Below are positions 1 through 8,240 of a stretch of DNA of 64,000 nt, in pieces. Position numbers and translations under genes: made by a program. This DNA is from CAXBCP01 sp963974055 (GTDB lineage Bacteria > Pseudomonadota > Alphaproteobacteria > MPNO01 > UBA830): assembly GCA_963974055.1 (NCBI GenBank), contig CAXBCP010000002.1, forward strand, positions 62,001 through 126,000. Direction: 5' to 3'. Within the stretch, counting starts at the first letter, position 1. Every line of letters begins with the position of its first letter. The notes under the pieces were generated by a model. That model saw only the letters and a program-made list of their open reading frames with translations. It made no database searches and had not been told where the DNA came from.

Positions 1-791
1 TCGGGCTCCACATGGCCGCGCTCGTCGAGATAACCTTCGATGACGTATTCGGCATCCGCCGGCACACGGATATCGCTGGTCACGCATTTCACGACCGGTA
101 GCGTGGCGCCGCGCAGCTGGGCGACCAGCGGCAGTTCGTCCACCGGCAGACGCATGACGGCGGCGACGTGGTCGCAGGGATGCGCGCCGACCGTGAAGGC
201 CACCGGCAGTTTTTCCCCTTTCGACGCCGATTTTTCGTAAATCGCCTTCAGGTCCGACGGCGCCACCAGGTCGATTCCGGTTTCCGTCCTGCTTCGCAGC
301 ATCAGGCGCCGCGCGCCGGTATTCGTCCAGCCGGTTTCGGGGTTCACGACATAGTCCAGCGACGCGGAAATATAAGGCCCGCCATCCATTTCGTGCTGCA
401 GATGGACCGGCAGCCTCGTCAGGTCGACATCGTCACCGGTCAGAATCACTTCATGGACCGGCGCATCGCCGGAATCGAGTTCGACAACCTCCTGCGGCGT
501 GGCGAGACGCCGATTGACCTCGGTCAGCAGATCGCCCGGCTCGACGCCAAAGGCCTTTGCCATGCGCCGCCGGCCGCCGGTCATGCTGCCGATCAGTTCC
601 GCCTTCTCCGGTCCGGCCTGACGGAACAGCACTGCCTTTTCGTTACCGTCCATGCGGGCGGCGACATCGGCAAGCGCGACCGGTTCATCGACGACCTCGA
701 CTTCGCCTTCGTCGATCATCCTGTCGACAAAGCGGCGGAGCCGGAATTCATCGACATCCGGTACGAGGTCGTTCTTGAGCGAAGTGGCCAT
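1..791 (-). CDS. UbiD-family decarboxylase, N-terminal part (cut by window edge)
   Basis: This reads as the N-terminal 263 residues of a UbiD-type prenylated-FMN decarboxylase; the C-terminal half lies outside the window. After an N-terminal region with PGDLLTEVNRRL, the family segment MDGGPYISASLDYV-NPETGWTNTGARRLM appears at about residues 135-165; in this family it contributes to prenyl-FMN and metal binding. The following KAIYEKSASKGEKLPVAFTV and IGCH-like 'VGAHP' stretch also fits. It starts at an ATG at 791, divergent from the DUF427 gene. UbiD relatives decarboxylate aromatic or unsaturated acids (ubiquinone precursors, phenolic acids, furoates); the substrate cannot be told from this part. 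The family call is firm, the function is not. Confidence 0.85.
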   Translation of the reverse strand, partial: MATSLKNDLVPDVDEFRLRRFVDRMIDEGEVEVVDEPVALADVAARMDGNEKAVLFRQAGPEKAELIGSMTGGRRRMAKAFGVEPGDLLTEVNRRLATPQEVVELDSGDAPVHEVILTGDDVDLTRLPVHLQHEMDGGPYISASLDYVVNPETGWTNTGARRLMLRSRTETGIDLVAPSDLKAIYEKSASKGEKLPVAFTVGAHPCDHVAAVMRLPVDELPLVAQLRGATLPVVKCVTSDIRVPADAEYVIEGYLDERGHVEP

Positions 792-894
792 GTTTCCCGA
801 CATCCCATATGGTTATAATTGTTAGAAGCATCATAGGCTTTTGCCGTCAATCGCTCTAGCCTGCAGCCTCTGATTTCGAAGGATAAAGCAGCAC

Positions 895-1689
895 ATGGCA
901 AACCCCGCTCCCGGATATCTGAAAAACCCGGACCACCACATCCGGTTCGAGCCGTCGCCCCGCCGCTTGCGGGTAAAGTTCGGCGGCGAATGGATCGCCG
1001 ATTCGACCGACATGGTGCTGATGTACGAGGCCAATCACCTGCCGGTCTATTATTTCCCGGTAAAGGGTGTCCGCCTCGACCTGCTGCACCCGACTGATCA
1101 CACCAGTCATTGTCCCTATAAGGGCGACGCGTCCTACTGGACGATCGAGGCCGGCGGCAAGACCGCGGAAAATGCCGTCTGGACCTATCAGCAACCCTTC
1201 GATGAAATGACCACGATCAACCTGCAGGATTACTGTGCGTTCTACTGGGATCGCGTCGATCACTGGTACGAAGAAGACGAGGAAGTGTTCGTGCATCCGC
1301 GCGACCCCCACAAGCGGGTCGACACGGTGCCGTCGTCGCGCCCCGTCCGGGTGATACTCGGCGGCGAGACCGTGGCGGATACGACCCGCGCTCACTTCCT
1401 GTTCGAAACCGGCCTGCCGACGCGCTACTACATCCCGGCAGAGGACGTCCGCATGGACCTCCTCACGCCGACCGACACGAAAACCCGATGCCCGTATAAG
1501 GGTACCGCATCGTACTGGACGGCGAGAATCGGGGAGGAGACGTTTGACGATATCGTGTGGGCCTATCCCGATCCGGTTCCCGAATGCCCGAAGATCAAAG
1601 ACCTGATGTGCTTCTATAACGAAAAGGTGGATGCCGTTTTCGTCGACGGCACGGAAACCGAAAAACCCGTCACCAAGTGGTCGAAATAG
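895..1689 (+). CDS. Tandem DUF427-domain protein
   Basis: A 264-residue soluble protein made of two copies of the DUF427 fold. Copy 1 (about residues 20-125) has RVKFGGEWIADSTD, then HCPYKGDASYWTIEAGG and a closing CAFYWDRVD. Copy 2 (about 145-255) repeats the order with RVILGGETVADTTR, RCPYKGTASYWTARIG and MCFYNEKVD. The CPYKG-ASYW signature is the hallmark of the family, whose biochemical role is not established. Single-domain members are common, and the duplication explains the doubled length. The ATG has a purine-rich stretch (AAGGATAAAG) a few bases upstream. It is divergent from the UbiD-type gene, with which it may share a 103-bp promoter region. No signal peptide is visible. Confidence 0.85.
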   Translation: MANPAPGYLKNPDHHIRFEPSPRRLRVKFGGEWIADSTDMVLMYEANHLPVYYFPVKGVRLDLLHPTDHTSHCPYKGDASYWTIEAGGKTAENAVWTYQQPFDEMTTINLQDYCAFYWDRVDHWYEEDEEVFVHPRDPHKRVDTVPSSRPVRVILGGETVADTTRAHFLFETGLPTRYYIPAEDVRMDLLTPTDTKTRCPYKGTASYWTARIGEETFDDIVWAYPDPVPECPKIKDLMCFYNEKVDAVFVDGTETEKPVTKWSK

Positions 1690-1723
1690 GCGGCCGGTGC
1701 CTGACTGCGACAGCGTGACAGCC

Positions 1724-2404
1724 ATGAAAATCAGTTTCCGATGCCTTCCCGGACTTCAGGCCATCCTGCCGCGCCCCGTTCCGGCAGGTCGAACGCTGCC
1801 GGATTGGCTGCGCAGTATGGCCATGACGGAAGATCTCGGCGCTTTCGGCGAAGACCGGACCGTCAAACAATGCCCGCCGTTCATCGATGCCATGACAGCC
1901 GGGTTCGTCATCCCCCTTCCTTGCGACATCGAGATCGATAAGGGCCGATTCACCTGGAATTGGCCGCATGACGAATCCCCACTCGCCTTCCATTTTGCCA
2001 GCCAGGTGGCGGGCACCCCGTTCGATATCGACAATGTCTCAGTGTTGAAATTCATCAATTTCTGGACCATGCGGACCGAACCGGGCGTCTCGGTCCTGTT
2101 TACCCATCCGTTCAACCGTCCCGATCTGCCGTTCCAAACCCTGACCGGGCTCGTCGATACGGACGGATTTACGGATTTGCCGGTTCATTTCCCCGCACAA
2201 TGGACCGACCCGACCTTCGCGGGCATCCTCGAGAAAGGCACGCCCGTTGCGCATTGCATTCCCATACGGCGGGAAAGCCTGGATCTTGAAATCTCGGAAA
2301 TGACCGCGAGCGAAGCCCGTGAATCTTCGGCACTGAAAGCGAAAATTTCGGCCACGCCGGGCTTCTATAAAGACAACTTCCGCCGCGCCGCAACGGAAGA
2401 ATAG
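1724..2404 (+). CDS. DUF6065-like protein of unknown function
   Basis: A 226-residue soluble protein. The frame is open further upstream into the DUF427 gene, but the ATG giving MKISFRCLPGL, 34 bp after that gene's stop, is the sensible start. The sequence has TVKQCPPFIDAMTAGFVIPL, FHFASQVAGTPF, VLKFINFWT, FTHPFNRPDLPFQTLTGLVD and HFPAQWTDPTF, a conserved-looking pattern that I associate with the family annotated as DUF6065; this is recalled from memory and not searched. No catalytic motif or membrane segment is apparent. It lies in the same direction just after the DUF427 gene, so the two may be cotranscribed, and converges with the TPR gene, whose stop is 3 bp away. Confidence 0.6.
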   Translation: MKISFRCLPGLQAILPRPVPAGRTLPDWLRSMAMTEDLGAFGEDRTVKQCPPFIDAMTAGFVIPLPCDIEIDKGRFTWNWPHDESPLAFHFASQVAGTPFDIDNVSVLKFINFWTMRTEPGVSVLFTHPFNRPDLPFQTLTGLVDTDGFTDLPVHFPAQWTDPTFAGILEKGTPVAHCIPIRRESLDLEISEMTASEARESSALKAKISATPGFYKDNFRRAATEE

Positions 2405-2407
2405 GCT

Positions 2408-2806
2408 TTATTCAGCGCCAAGAAAGGCTTCCAGTTCGCGCGGATCGAGGAAAAGCATCCCGGTTCCCAATGCCGACAAGTTGACGGAAATCTGGCGGAT
2501 CGTTCTCGGCTCCAATCGATAGGCGGACCGATAAGCCGAGACAGCATCATCGAGACGCCGGGCAGTTTGCAGCGCCAGACCGTAATTCGCATACGCTCGA
2601 AAATCACCGGGGGCTTCGGTCACACTCCGTTCCAGCATCTCCAGCGCCTCGTCGAGACGACCGAGACGGCGCAACACCACACCCAGAGCCATTCGGGAAT
2701 CTATATCTGCCGGATCGGCGGCCAGCGCTTTACGATACGCCGCTTCCGCAGCGCCGAAATCACCCGCCTGATAGGCATCGAACGCCTGTTGGCGGAAATC
2801 GATCAA
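2408..2806 (-). CDS. Small TPR-repeat protein
   Basis: A 132-residue protein with about three tetratricopeptide repeats: AFDAYQAGDFGAAEAAYRKAL, then the LGVVLRRLGRLDEALEMLER unit, then YGLALQTARRLDDAVSAYRSA. Helical repeats of this kind bind other proteins; the partner is unknown. No ATG is available: the best start is a TTG whose last two bases overlap the TGA stop of the CitE-like gene (TTGA arrangement), giving translational coupling. An upstream extension in the same frame would run deep into the CitE-like gene and has no repeats, so it is not used. The short C-terminal tail (LDPRELEAFLGAE) has no recognisable domain. Confidence 0.75.
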   Translation of the reverse strand: MIDFRQQAFDAYQAGDFGAAEAAYRKALAADPADIDSRMALGVVLRRLGRLDEALEMLERSVTEAPGDFRAYANYGLALQTARRLDDAVSAYRSAYRLEPRTIRQISVNLSALGTGMLFLDPRELEAFLGAE

Positions 2807-3663
2807 GCCGTCTTCTCCAGGTGATCCGCAATCGCAAGCACGCGCAGCATCGACCTGATCACCGGGCGCTCGATCAGTTCGCCATCCACGACGACCAGGC
2901 CGCTGGTGTCTTTCTCGAACTCCGCCAGGATACGCCGCGCCCGATCGACCAGATCCGGCGACGGCGAAAAGACATCGTTGATCGCCGGAATCTGCTTCGG
3001 GTGGATCGCCGCCTTGCCTGTAAACCCGAGCGCGTCCGACATTTCGGCCTCCCGGCGCAGCCCGTCCGGGTCGTCGAGACTGAGCCACGGCACATCGAGG
3101 AGGTCGAGATCGAAACGGGCCGCGGCGTGCACGACGCGCGACCGGGCGTAGAGCAGCGTTTCCCATGTTTTCGCGGCGCGCAGATCGGCCGACATGTCCA
3201 CGGCGCCGAACAGCAGGGAATCGATACGGCCCGACGCATCGGCGATTTCCATCACGTTCGCCAGCCCGTCGGTGGATTCAATAATCACATGGAACCGGAT
3301 ATCGGCGCAGCTGCCCTGCAGCAATTCATCGTAGAGCCGGATTTCCGCCGCCGAGCCGGGCTTTGCCAGCATCACCGCCCGCGGCGGCACGGCACATTCC
3401 CGCAGGGCGAGGATATCCTTCAGCCCGTCCGGCGTAGAGAGCGGATTGATCCGCACCATCGTTTCGACATGGGGATGCGTGGTTTCCGCGAATATCGGGA
3501 ATGTCAGTTCGCGCGCTTCTTCCTTGCGCGGCAGGGGCACGGCATCTTCGATGTCGACGCAGACAATATCCGCACCGCTGTCCAAAGCCTTCGCGAAACG
3601 GTCGGGACGCAGACCGGGCACGAAAAGCAGGCTGCGGCGAGGGCGGATATCGGATTCGGTCAT
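2803..3663 (-). CDS. HpcH/HpaI-family CoA-ester lyase (CitE-like)
   Basis: A 286-residue TIM-barrel enzyme of the citrate lyase beta/malyl-CoA lyase group. The N-terminal RRSLLFVPGLRPDRFAKAL, the acidic VCVDIEDAVP (about residue 34-43), MVRINPLSTPDG and VMLAKPGSAAE are family marks. An ESTDGLANV segment (about residue 128) supplies the metal-binding Glu and LLFGAVDMSADL continues the barrel; near the end, GFTGKAAIHPKQIPAIN is the typical substrate-loop region. Members cleave or hydrolyse 3-hydroxyacyl-CoA esters such as malyl-CoA, citramalyl-CoA or methylmalyl-CoA; stand-alone copies like this one cannot be assigned a substrate by sequence. It is followed directly by the TPR gene and preceded by the SMP-30 gene, all on the same strand. 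Confidence 0.85.
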   Translation of the reverse strand: MTESDIRPRRSLLFVPGLRPDRFAKALDSGADIVCVDIEDAVPLPRKEEARELTFPIFAETTHPHVETMVRINPLSTPDGLKDILALRECAVPPRAVMLAKPGSAAEIRLYDELLQGSCADIRFHVIIESTDGLANVMEIADASGRIDSLLFGAVDMSADLRAAKTWETLLYARSRVVHAAARFDLDLLDVPWLSLDDPDGLRREAEMSDALGFTGKAAIHPKQIPAINDVFSPSPDLVDRARRILAEFEKDTSGLVVVDGELIERPVIRSMLRVLAIADHLEKTA

Positions 3664-3694
3664 GTTTTTCTTCCGTCCTTTTACGGTACTGAGT

Positions 3695-4582
3695 TCAGGC
3701 CTGTTGCCACCCGAAAACCGGTTCGGGGATTCCCGTTACATCGGTCTCGACGGCGAACAGCGATCCGGCATCCGGTTCGCGCTCGAAATCGGCCGGCTCG
3801 AACCGGGACGACGCCGTGGTTACATACAGCGTGCTCAGATCCGGTCCGCCTAAGGCCGGGCATGACGTCAACGACGCCGGGAACCTGATCGTCCGCTCGA
3901 GCGTGCCGGCAGGGTCGTATCGCCTGACCGCCCCGCCCCGCATATGGGCAATCCAGACAAACCCGTCGGAATCGACGGTCGCCCCGTCCGGCACGCCGTC
4001 GCTATCGGCGACCTCGAGAAATACGCGGCGGTTCTCGATCGTGCCCGCTGCTGAATCGAAATCGTAGGACCAGACGGTTCCTTTCCGGGAATCCGCGAAA
4101 TACATGACCGTGTCGTCGGGGCTCCAGCAGAGCGCATTTGCGATACGGACCGGCCCCGCCATTTTATGTACGGTATGGTCAGGGTCAAACCGGTAGAGCG
4201 ATGCGACCTCGCCGGCGCCGGGGTCTTCCATGCCGCCGCACCAGAACCGGCCCTGACGGTCCACCTTGCCGTCATTCATGCGCACCGCATTCATCCGACC
4301 GTCGCCTTCCGGGTCGGCCAGTTCCTCGAACGAGCCATCTGCGAGGTCGATATAGGCAAACCCCATCCGGGTCCCCGCGATCAGGCGGCCGTCTCCGGCG
4401 AGACCTATCGACCCGATTTCGGTCTGGACCCGCCAGTTCCGGACCTCTCCGGTTGTCGGGTCGAGGCGGTAGATCATCGGATTGCGGATATCCACCCAGT
4501 ACATCGCCTGCTCGGCCACCGACCAGATCGGGGATTCTCCGAGGATGCAGGACTGCTTGGCGGCAACAAAGGGTTCGGACAT
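3695..4582 (-). CDS. SMP-30/gluconolactonase-family lactonase
   Basis: A 295-residue six-bladed beta-propeller protein of the SMP-30/gluconolactonase/LRE family. Metal-ligand positions are visible: GESPIWSV near residue 16, the RMNDGKVDRQGRFW block near 100, and SDGVPDGATVDSDGFVW near 195. Family enzymes hydrolyse sugar lactones; some hydrolyse other esters. The start was moved to the second ATG (MSEPFVAAKQ) because the first would add 14 residues absent from the family, and a GCGGAG stretch sits at the right distance. It probably forms an operon with the CitE-like gene 31 bp downstream. A 7-bp inverted repeat (AACTCCG/CGGAGTT, 4588-4616) lies directly upstream of the start. Confidence 0.85.
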   Translation of the reverse strand: MSEPFVAAKQSCILGESPIWSVAEQAMYWVDIRNPMIYRLDPTTGEVRNWRVQTEIGSIGLAGDGRLIAGTRMGFAYIDLADGSFEELADPEGDGRMNAVRMNDGKVDRQGRFWCGGMEDPGAGEVASLYRFDPDHTVHKMAGPVRIANALCWSPDDTVMYFADSRKGTVWSYDFDSAAGTIENRRVFLEVADSDGVPDGATVDSDGFVWIAHMRGGAVRRYDPAGTLERTIRFPASLTSCPALGGPDLSTLYVTTASSRFEPADFEREPDAGSLFAVETDVTGIPEPVFGWQQA

Positions 4583-4699
4583 CTCAAAACTCCGCAATGG
4601 GGACGATCCCGGAGTTATTAGCATAACGCGCCCGCCTGTACTCCCCCTGTCCCTGCCTGCCGTCGTCGATGCGGACGGCGGATCAACACTGCCGGGAAA

Positions 4700-5782
4700 T
4701 CAGCGCTGTGCCGGCAATTTGCCCTTAAGGCGGAAGACATATCCGATAATCTCCGCGACGGCCTTGAAATGTTCCTGCGGAATTTCCTGATCGACCTCGA
4801 CATTCGCATACAACGCCCGGGCAACGGGCGGGTTTTCGACGATCGGGATATCGTGCTCTTCGGCAACTTCGCGAATCTTGAGGGCAAGAAAGTCCTGCCC
4901 TTTCGCGATCAGCACCGGCGCTTCCATGTCGTCCAGTTCGTATTTGAGCGCGACGGCGAAATGGGTCGGGTTGGTGATAATCACCGACGCGTCGGGTACG
5001 GCGGCCATCGTGCGCTGGCGGGCCCGTTCCTGTCGCACCTGGCGCAGCCGCTGCTTGATCACAGGGTCGCCCTCGGTCTGTTTGTATTCGTCCTTTATTT
5101 CCTGGCGGCTCATGCGCATCTGCTTCATGTGCTCGAACCGCTGATAGAGGAAATCGATCGCCGCGATAATCGTCACGACGGCGAGCACCCCGAACAGCAG
5201 TTTCGACACGAGCGCATGGAGCAGATTGGCGGCTCCGCCGATCTCCATACGCACGATCTGATCCAGTCCTTCGAAGGACGGCAGCATCAGCATGGTGGCG
5301 ATCGCGCCGACAATAGTGATTTTCGCAACGCCCTTGAGAAATTCGACGACAGATTTCAGCGAGAACAGGCGTTTTGCGCCCGCCATGGGCGAAGCGCGTT
5401 CCAGTTTCGGCTGGATACGATCGACCGCGACGACTAGGCCGTTCTGGACCATCGTGGACGAGAACGCCGCAACCAGCAGCAGCAGGATCGGAATAACCAT
5501 AATGAAACCGATCTCGGTCGCGGTCTGGCCGAGAATATCGACCAGACTGCCCGCCTCGACCGGAATTGCATGCGGTGCCGCCAGGAATTTCAGCAATACG
5601 CCTTTTATGTCGGTCGACATCGACGGCGCGATCATTGCCACGATGATCGTTCCGGCCAGGATCATGAACCAGTTATTGACCTCGCGCGAGGATGGCACCT
5701 GGCCCTTTTTGCGGGAATCGTCGAGCTTCTTTTGTGTCGGCTCCTCTGTTTTTTGGGATTGGTCTGTGCTGTCCTCCGCCAT
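4700..5782 (-). CDS. flhB: Flagellar export gate protein FlhB
   Basis: FlhB is the inner-membrane component of the flagellar type III export apparatus that switches substrate specificity from rod/hook to filament proteins. The 360-residue protein begins with the family start KTEEPTQKKLDDSRKKGQVPSS, has four membrane segments (about residues 36-55, 90-112, 152-170 and 185-212), and a cytoplasmic domain with the autocleavage motif NPTH at residues 271-274 followed by FAVALKY. It is the last gene of the minus-strand run flgB-flgC-fliE-fliQ-fliR-flhB. An acidic, Gln-rich N-terminus (MAEDSTDQSQ) is ordinary for the family. Nothing appears missing. Confidence 0.97.
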   Translation of the reverse strand: MAEDSTDQSQKTEEPTQKKLDDSRKKGQVPSSREVNNWFMILAGTIIVAMIAPSMSTDIKGVLLKFLAAPHAIPVEAGSLVDILGQTATEIGFIMVIPILLLLVAAFSSTMVQNGLVVAVDRIQPKLERASPMAGAKRLFSLKSVVEFLKGVAKITIVGAIATMLMLPSFEGLDQIVRMEIGGAANLLHALVSKLLFGVLAVVTIIAAIDFLYQRFEHMKQMRMSRQEIKDEYKQTEGDPVIKQRLRQVRQERARQRTMAAVPDASVIITNPTHFAVALKYELDDMEAPVLIAKGQDFLALKIREVAEEHDIPIVENPPVARALYANVEVDQEIPQEHFKAVAEIIGYVFRLKGKLPAQR

Positions 5783-5796
5783 GGTTCAGCCGTTCC

Positions 5797-6561
5797 TCAG
5801 TTCTGACCGGTAAAGCGCAGCAGATTGTCCTCGAAGCGGGACAGGAACCAGAACATGCTTACCGACAGCGTCATCGACATGACGCTGAAGGAGATGATGA
5901 TCTGCAGCGGAACCGCAATAAAGAACACCTGCACCTGCGGCATCAGCCGCCCGAGAAGGCCGAGCCCGGCATAGAACACGGTGCCCACGACAATGAACGG
6001 CGCGGCAAGTTGCAGCCCGAGCACGAAACTGTCCGACAGAAGGCTGACGATCGTTTGCGAGAAATCTCCGAACAACAGGGCGCCGCCGGGCCGGAAAAGC
6101 GTGTAGCTGTCGGCGATCGCCATCAGCATCAGATGATGAAGATCGGTTACGAAAATCATAAGCACGCCGACAATGTTGAAGAACGCGGCGATCAGCGCGC
6201 CCTGCTGGGCGCTCGACGGATCGAAAAAGGTCGCATTCGACATACTGGCCTGAAACCCGATAATGACGCCTGCAATATGCAGCGCGGAAACCAGCAACCG
6301 CATCAATCCGCCGAGAAATATCCCGATGATCATTTCACTGCCGATCAGGACCGCGGCGGCTATTATCGACGTCGGCATGGGCGGCAGGTGAACCGACACA
6401 ACCGGGGTGACGACCACCGCCAGGGCCAGGGCGAACATCAGCCGGATGCGCTGGCTGACATAGGATTCGGCGAAACCCGGCATCAGCATCACCGCCGACC
6501 CCAGACGCGCAAACACCAGGGCGATGGCAAAGGCATCCGTGGTCAAAAGTTCGTTGAGCAT
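5797..6561 (-). CDS. fliR: Flagellar export gate protein FliR
   Basis: FliR is an integral membrane subunit of the FliPQR export gate, through which rod, hook and filament subunits pass. The 254-residue protein is almost wholly hydrophobic, with about six membrane segments. Family features include FARLGSAVMLMPGFAESYVSQRIRLMFALALA near the N-terminus, IGSEMIIGIFLGG, and IGFQASMSNATFFDP in the middle, followed by a C-terminal GRLMPQVQVFFIAVPLQIIISF. Its start is 8 bp after the fliQ stop and its stop is 15 bp before flhB, so the gate genes are coupled in one operon. Confidence 0.97.
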   Translation of the reverse strand: MLNELLTTDAFAIALVFARLGSAVMLMPGFAESYVSQRIRLMFALALAVVVTPVVSVHLPPMPTSIIAAAVLIGSEMIIGIFLGGLMRLLVSALHIAGVIIGFQASMSNATFFDPSSAQQGALIAAFFNIVGVLMIFVTDLHHLMLMAIADSYTLFRPGGALLFGDFSQTIVSLLSDSFVLGLQLAAPFIVVGTVFYAGLGLLGRLMPQVQVFFIAVPLQIIISFSVMSMTLSVSMFWFLSRFEDNLLRFTGQN

Positions 6562-6568
6562 CCGGCGG

Positions 6569-6835
6569 TCAGCCCAGCGCCACGATCTTATCGACGATCT
6601 GTTCCATGAAGGTGCTCAGCGTTGCGAGCATGAACGGTATCAGGATCAGCACGGACACGAAGATCACGATGATTTTGGGCACGAACGCGAGCGTCATTTC
6701 CTGAATCTGGGTCAGCGCCTGAAACAACGACACGCCAAGGCCGATGATCAGCGCGATCAGCATAACCGGCGCCCCGACCTTCAAAAGTACCCAAATTGCA
6801 TCCCGGGAGACCGAGATCACTTCAACTGCGTTCAT
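6569..6835 (-). CDS. fliQ: Flagellar export gate protein FliQ
   Basis: FliQ is the small two-helix subunit of the FliPQR export gate. The 88-residue length is typical. Two hydrophobic segments (about residues 15-38 and 52-75) flank the conserved FQALTQIQEMTLAFVPKIIVIF stretch, which is the family signature. It sits between fliE and fliR on the minus strand, 33 bp from fliE, as in many alphaproteobacteria. No abnormality seen. Confidence 0.96.
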   Translation of the reverse strand: MNAVEVISVSRDAIWVLLKVGAPVMLIALIIGLGVSLFQALTQIQEMTLAFVPKIIVIFVSVLILIPFMLATLSTFMEQIVDKIVALG

Positions 6836-6868
6836 TATCCCCCCGGATAAATACGGCGACCGGTTCGA

Positions 6869-7186
6869 CTAGATCGGCATCCGGGCAATTTCCTGATAGG
6901 CGGTGACAACCTTGTCGCGGATGGCGACAACCGTCTGCAACGTCACTTCGGCATTCGTGACCGCCGCGACGACCTCCGTCAGATCGGCTTTGCCCACGAT
7001 CGCCTGGGCGCTCATGTTTTCGGCCTGTTTGCCGGTGTTCATCGCCTCGTTCAGCGATTCGCCGACGAATTGCGAGAACGTTTTTCCCGGATCCGAAGAC
7101 CGCGGCTCCATCCCGCCGTCGGTCATCGGTTTTTGTGCATTGCGCGCGTAAGCTGCCGCGGCATTTGCAACGCTGAAAGTACTCAT
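6869..7186 (-). CDS. fliE: Flagellar hook-basal body protein FliE
   Basis: FliE joins the MS ring and export gate to the proximal rod and is the first rod-type protein exported. The 105-residue protein has the conserved C-terminal half: FSQFVGESLNEAMNTGKQAE, then AIVGKADLTEVVAAVTNAEVTLQTVVAIRDKVVTAYQEI-R-MPI, ending at the usual 'I.RMPI'-type terminus. The N-terminal 35 residues are variable, as expected. It stands between flgC and fliQ, keeping the rod genes flgB-flgC-fliE together. Confidence 0.96.
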   Translation of the reverse strand: MSTFSVANAAAAYARNAQKPMTDGGMEPRSSDPGKTFSQFVGESLNEAMNTGKQAENMSAQAIVGKADLTEVVAAVTNAEVTLQTVVAIRDKVVTAYQEIARMPI

Positions 7187-7223
7187 GGCTCCATCTCCTT
7201 AAATCGCTGCGGGACGAGGCGCA

Positions 7224-7634
7224 TTACTGGCGCAACATATCGATTGTGCGGCTCAGCATGCTCTTGGAAACCTGGATAATGCTGAGATTCGCTTCGTAAG
7301 ACCGCTGCGCTTCGCGCATATCCATCATTTCAACGAGAGGATTGACGTTCGGCACGTCGACATAGCCGTTTTCGTCGGCGGCGGGATGCTGAGGGTCGTA
7401 CTTCTTGTCGAATTCCTTCTTATCGACATGAATCTTGTCGATCTGAACCTTTTTAGCGTCCAGCGCCCGGTCCAGAGTGTTCTTGAACGATACCTGCTTG
7501 CGCCGATAGGGCTCGTCGCCGGGGCCGGAGGGCAAAGAATCCGAGTTGGCGATATTTTCGGAAATGACACGCAGCCGGGTGCCCTGAACCCGCATGCCGG
7601 CAGTGGAGATTTTGATCGATTTGATCAGGTCCAT
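7224..7634 (-). CDS. flgC: Proximal rod protein FlgC
   Basis: FlgC builds part of the flagellar rod with FlgB, FlgF and FlgG. The 136-residue length is typical. The N-terminus carries the rod motif (SIKISTAGMRVQGTRLRVISENIANSDS), the middle has PYRRKQVSFKNTLDRAL, and the C-terminus has YVDVPNVNPLVEMMDMREAQRSYEANLSIIQVSKSMLSRTIDMLRQ, the amphipathic helix that packs in the rod. It is 46 bp downstream of flgB and 37 bp before fliE on the minus strand. Confidence 0.97.
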   Translation of the reverse strand: MDLIKSIKISTAGMRVQGTRLRVISENIANSDSLPSGPGDEPYRRKQVSFKNTLDRALDAKKVQIDKIHVDKKEFDKKYDPQHPAADENGYVDVPNVNPLVEMMDMREAQRSYEANLSIIQVSKSMLSRTIDMLRQ

Positions 7635-7680
7635 ATCAATTCAACTCCCCGGAATTTTCGTAAAACAGGTTCATTCGGCA

Positions 7681-8088
7681 TCACCGCAGCGGCTTTCCGA
7701 GTGCATGTTTCAGCATCGCGATGTGCTTCGAATAGAGATTGCTTGCCAGCCGATGATTGGCCTGGGTCTCCGCGACCTTTGTCAGCTGTTCTTCGAGAAT
7801 GACGGCATTTCCGGCAGGCGCGGTCTCATAGGTCGATTTTTCTGAATCAGGGCGGTATTTCGCGTTCTTGCGGCTTGCTTCGATATGCATCGAACTGGTC
7901 TGGTTCAGTGTCGCCCGCTTGAGCTGGGGGCGAATTAATTCTTGAAACTTGAGCTTCTTGAGATCCTGTGGGCCATAGCCGGGGGTATCCGAGTTGGCGA
8001 TATTCTGCGACAGCACCTGCTGGCGCTTGGACAGCCAGTCCATGCGCTTGGTCGCCATCTGAAACAGTTTTAGGTTGGTAAGATCCAT
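7681..8088 (-). CDS. flgB: Proximal rod protein FlgB
   Basis: FlgB is a rod subunit of the flagellar basal body. The 135-residue protein starts MDLTNLKLFQMATKRMDWLSKRQQVLSQNIANSDTPGY, the canonical rod/hook N-terminal motif, and ends with a helix containing VAETQANHRLASNLYSKHIAMLKHALGKPLR. The frame extends upstream, but the extension lacks family sequence, so the ATG at 8088 is used. It heads the minus-strand run to flhB and is divergent from csrA; a degenerate CtrA-like box lies 78-92 bp upstream. Confidence 0.95.
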   Translation of the reverse strand: MDLTNLKLFQMATKRMDWLSKRQQVLSQNIANSDTPGYGPQDLKKLKFQELIRPQLKRATLNQTSSMHIEASRKNAKYRPDSEKSTYETAPAGNAVILEEQLTKVAETQANHRLASNLYSKHIAMLKHALGKPLR

Positions 8089-8165
8089 CGCCTCGCGCCA
8101 TGTCCCAGTTCGTGCAGAAAATGCAGATAAAACTTTACGGGAATTTGCAGTTTCCCAAGCCTGTG

Positions 8166-8180
8166 TTAATAAACTGTAAA
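8166..8180. promoter_or_regulatory. Possible CtrA box between flgB and csrA
   Basis: TTAA-N7-TAAA, one base from the CtrA full site TTAA-N7-TTAA, lies 78-92 bp upstream of the flgB start. In Caulobacter the early rod and export genes are CtrA targets, so the position makes sense, but a one-mismatch box is weak evidence. Confidence 0.35.
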
Positions 8181-8240
8181 TCGGCGGCAGCGCGCGCATG
8201 CACGGCGCTGCCCGACGTTGCAAGTAGTGACGGAGGAAGA

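Noticed and set aside
2821..3888. A 355-residue plus-strand open frame opposite the CitE-like and SMP-30 genes.
   Set aside because: Antisense shadow; the minus-strand frames carry clear family motifs.
4588..4616. Inverted repeat AACTCCG/CGGAGTT upstream of the SMP-30 gene.
   Set aside because: Only 7-bp arms with a long loop; could be an operator but chance is not excluded.
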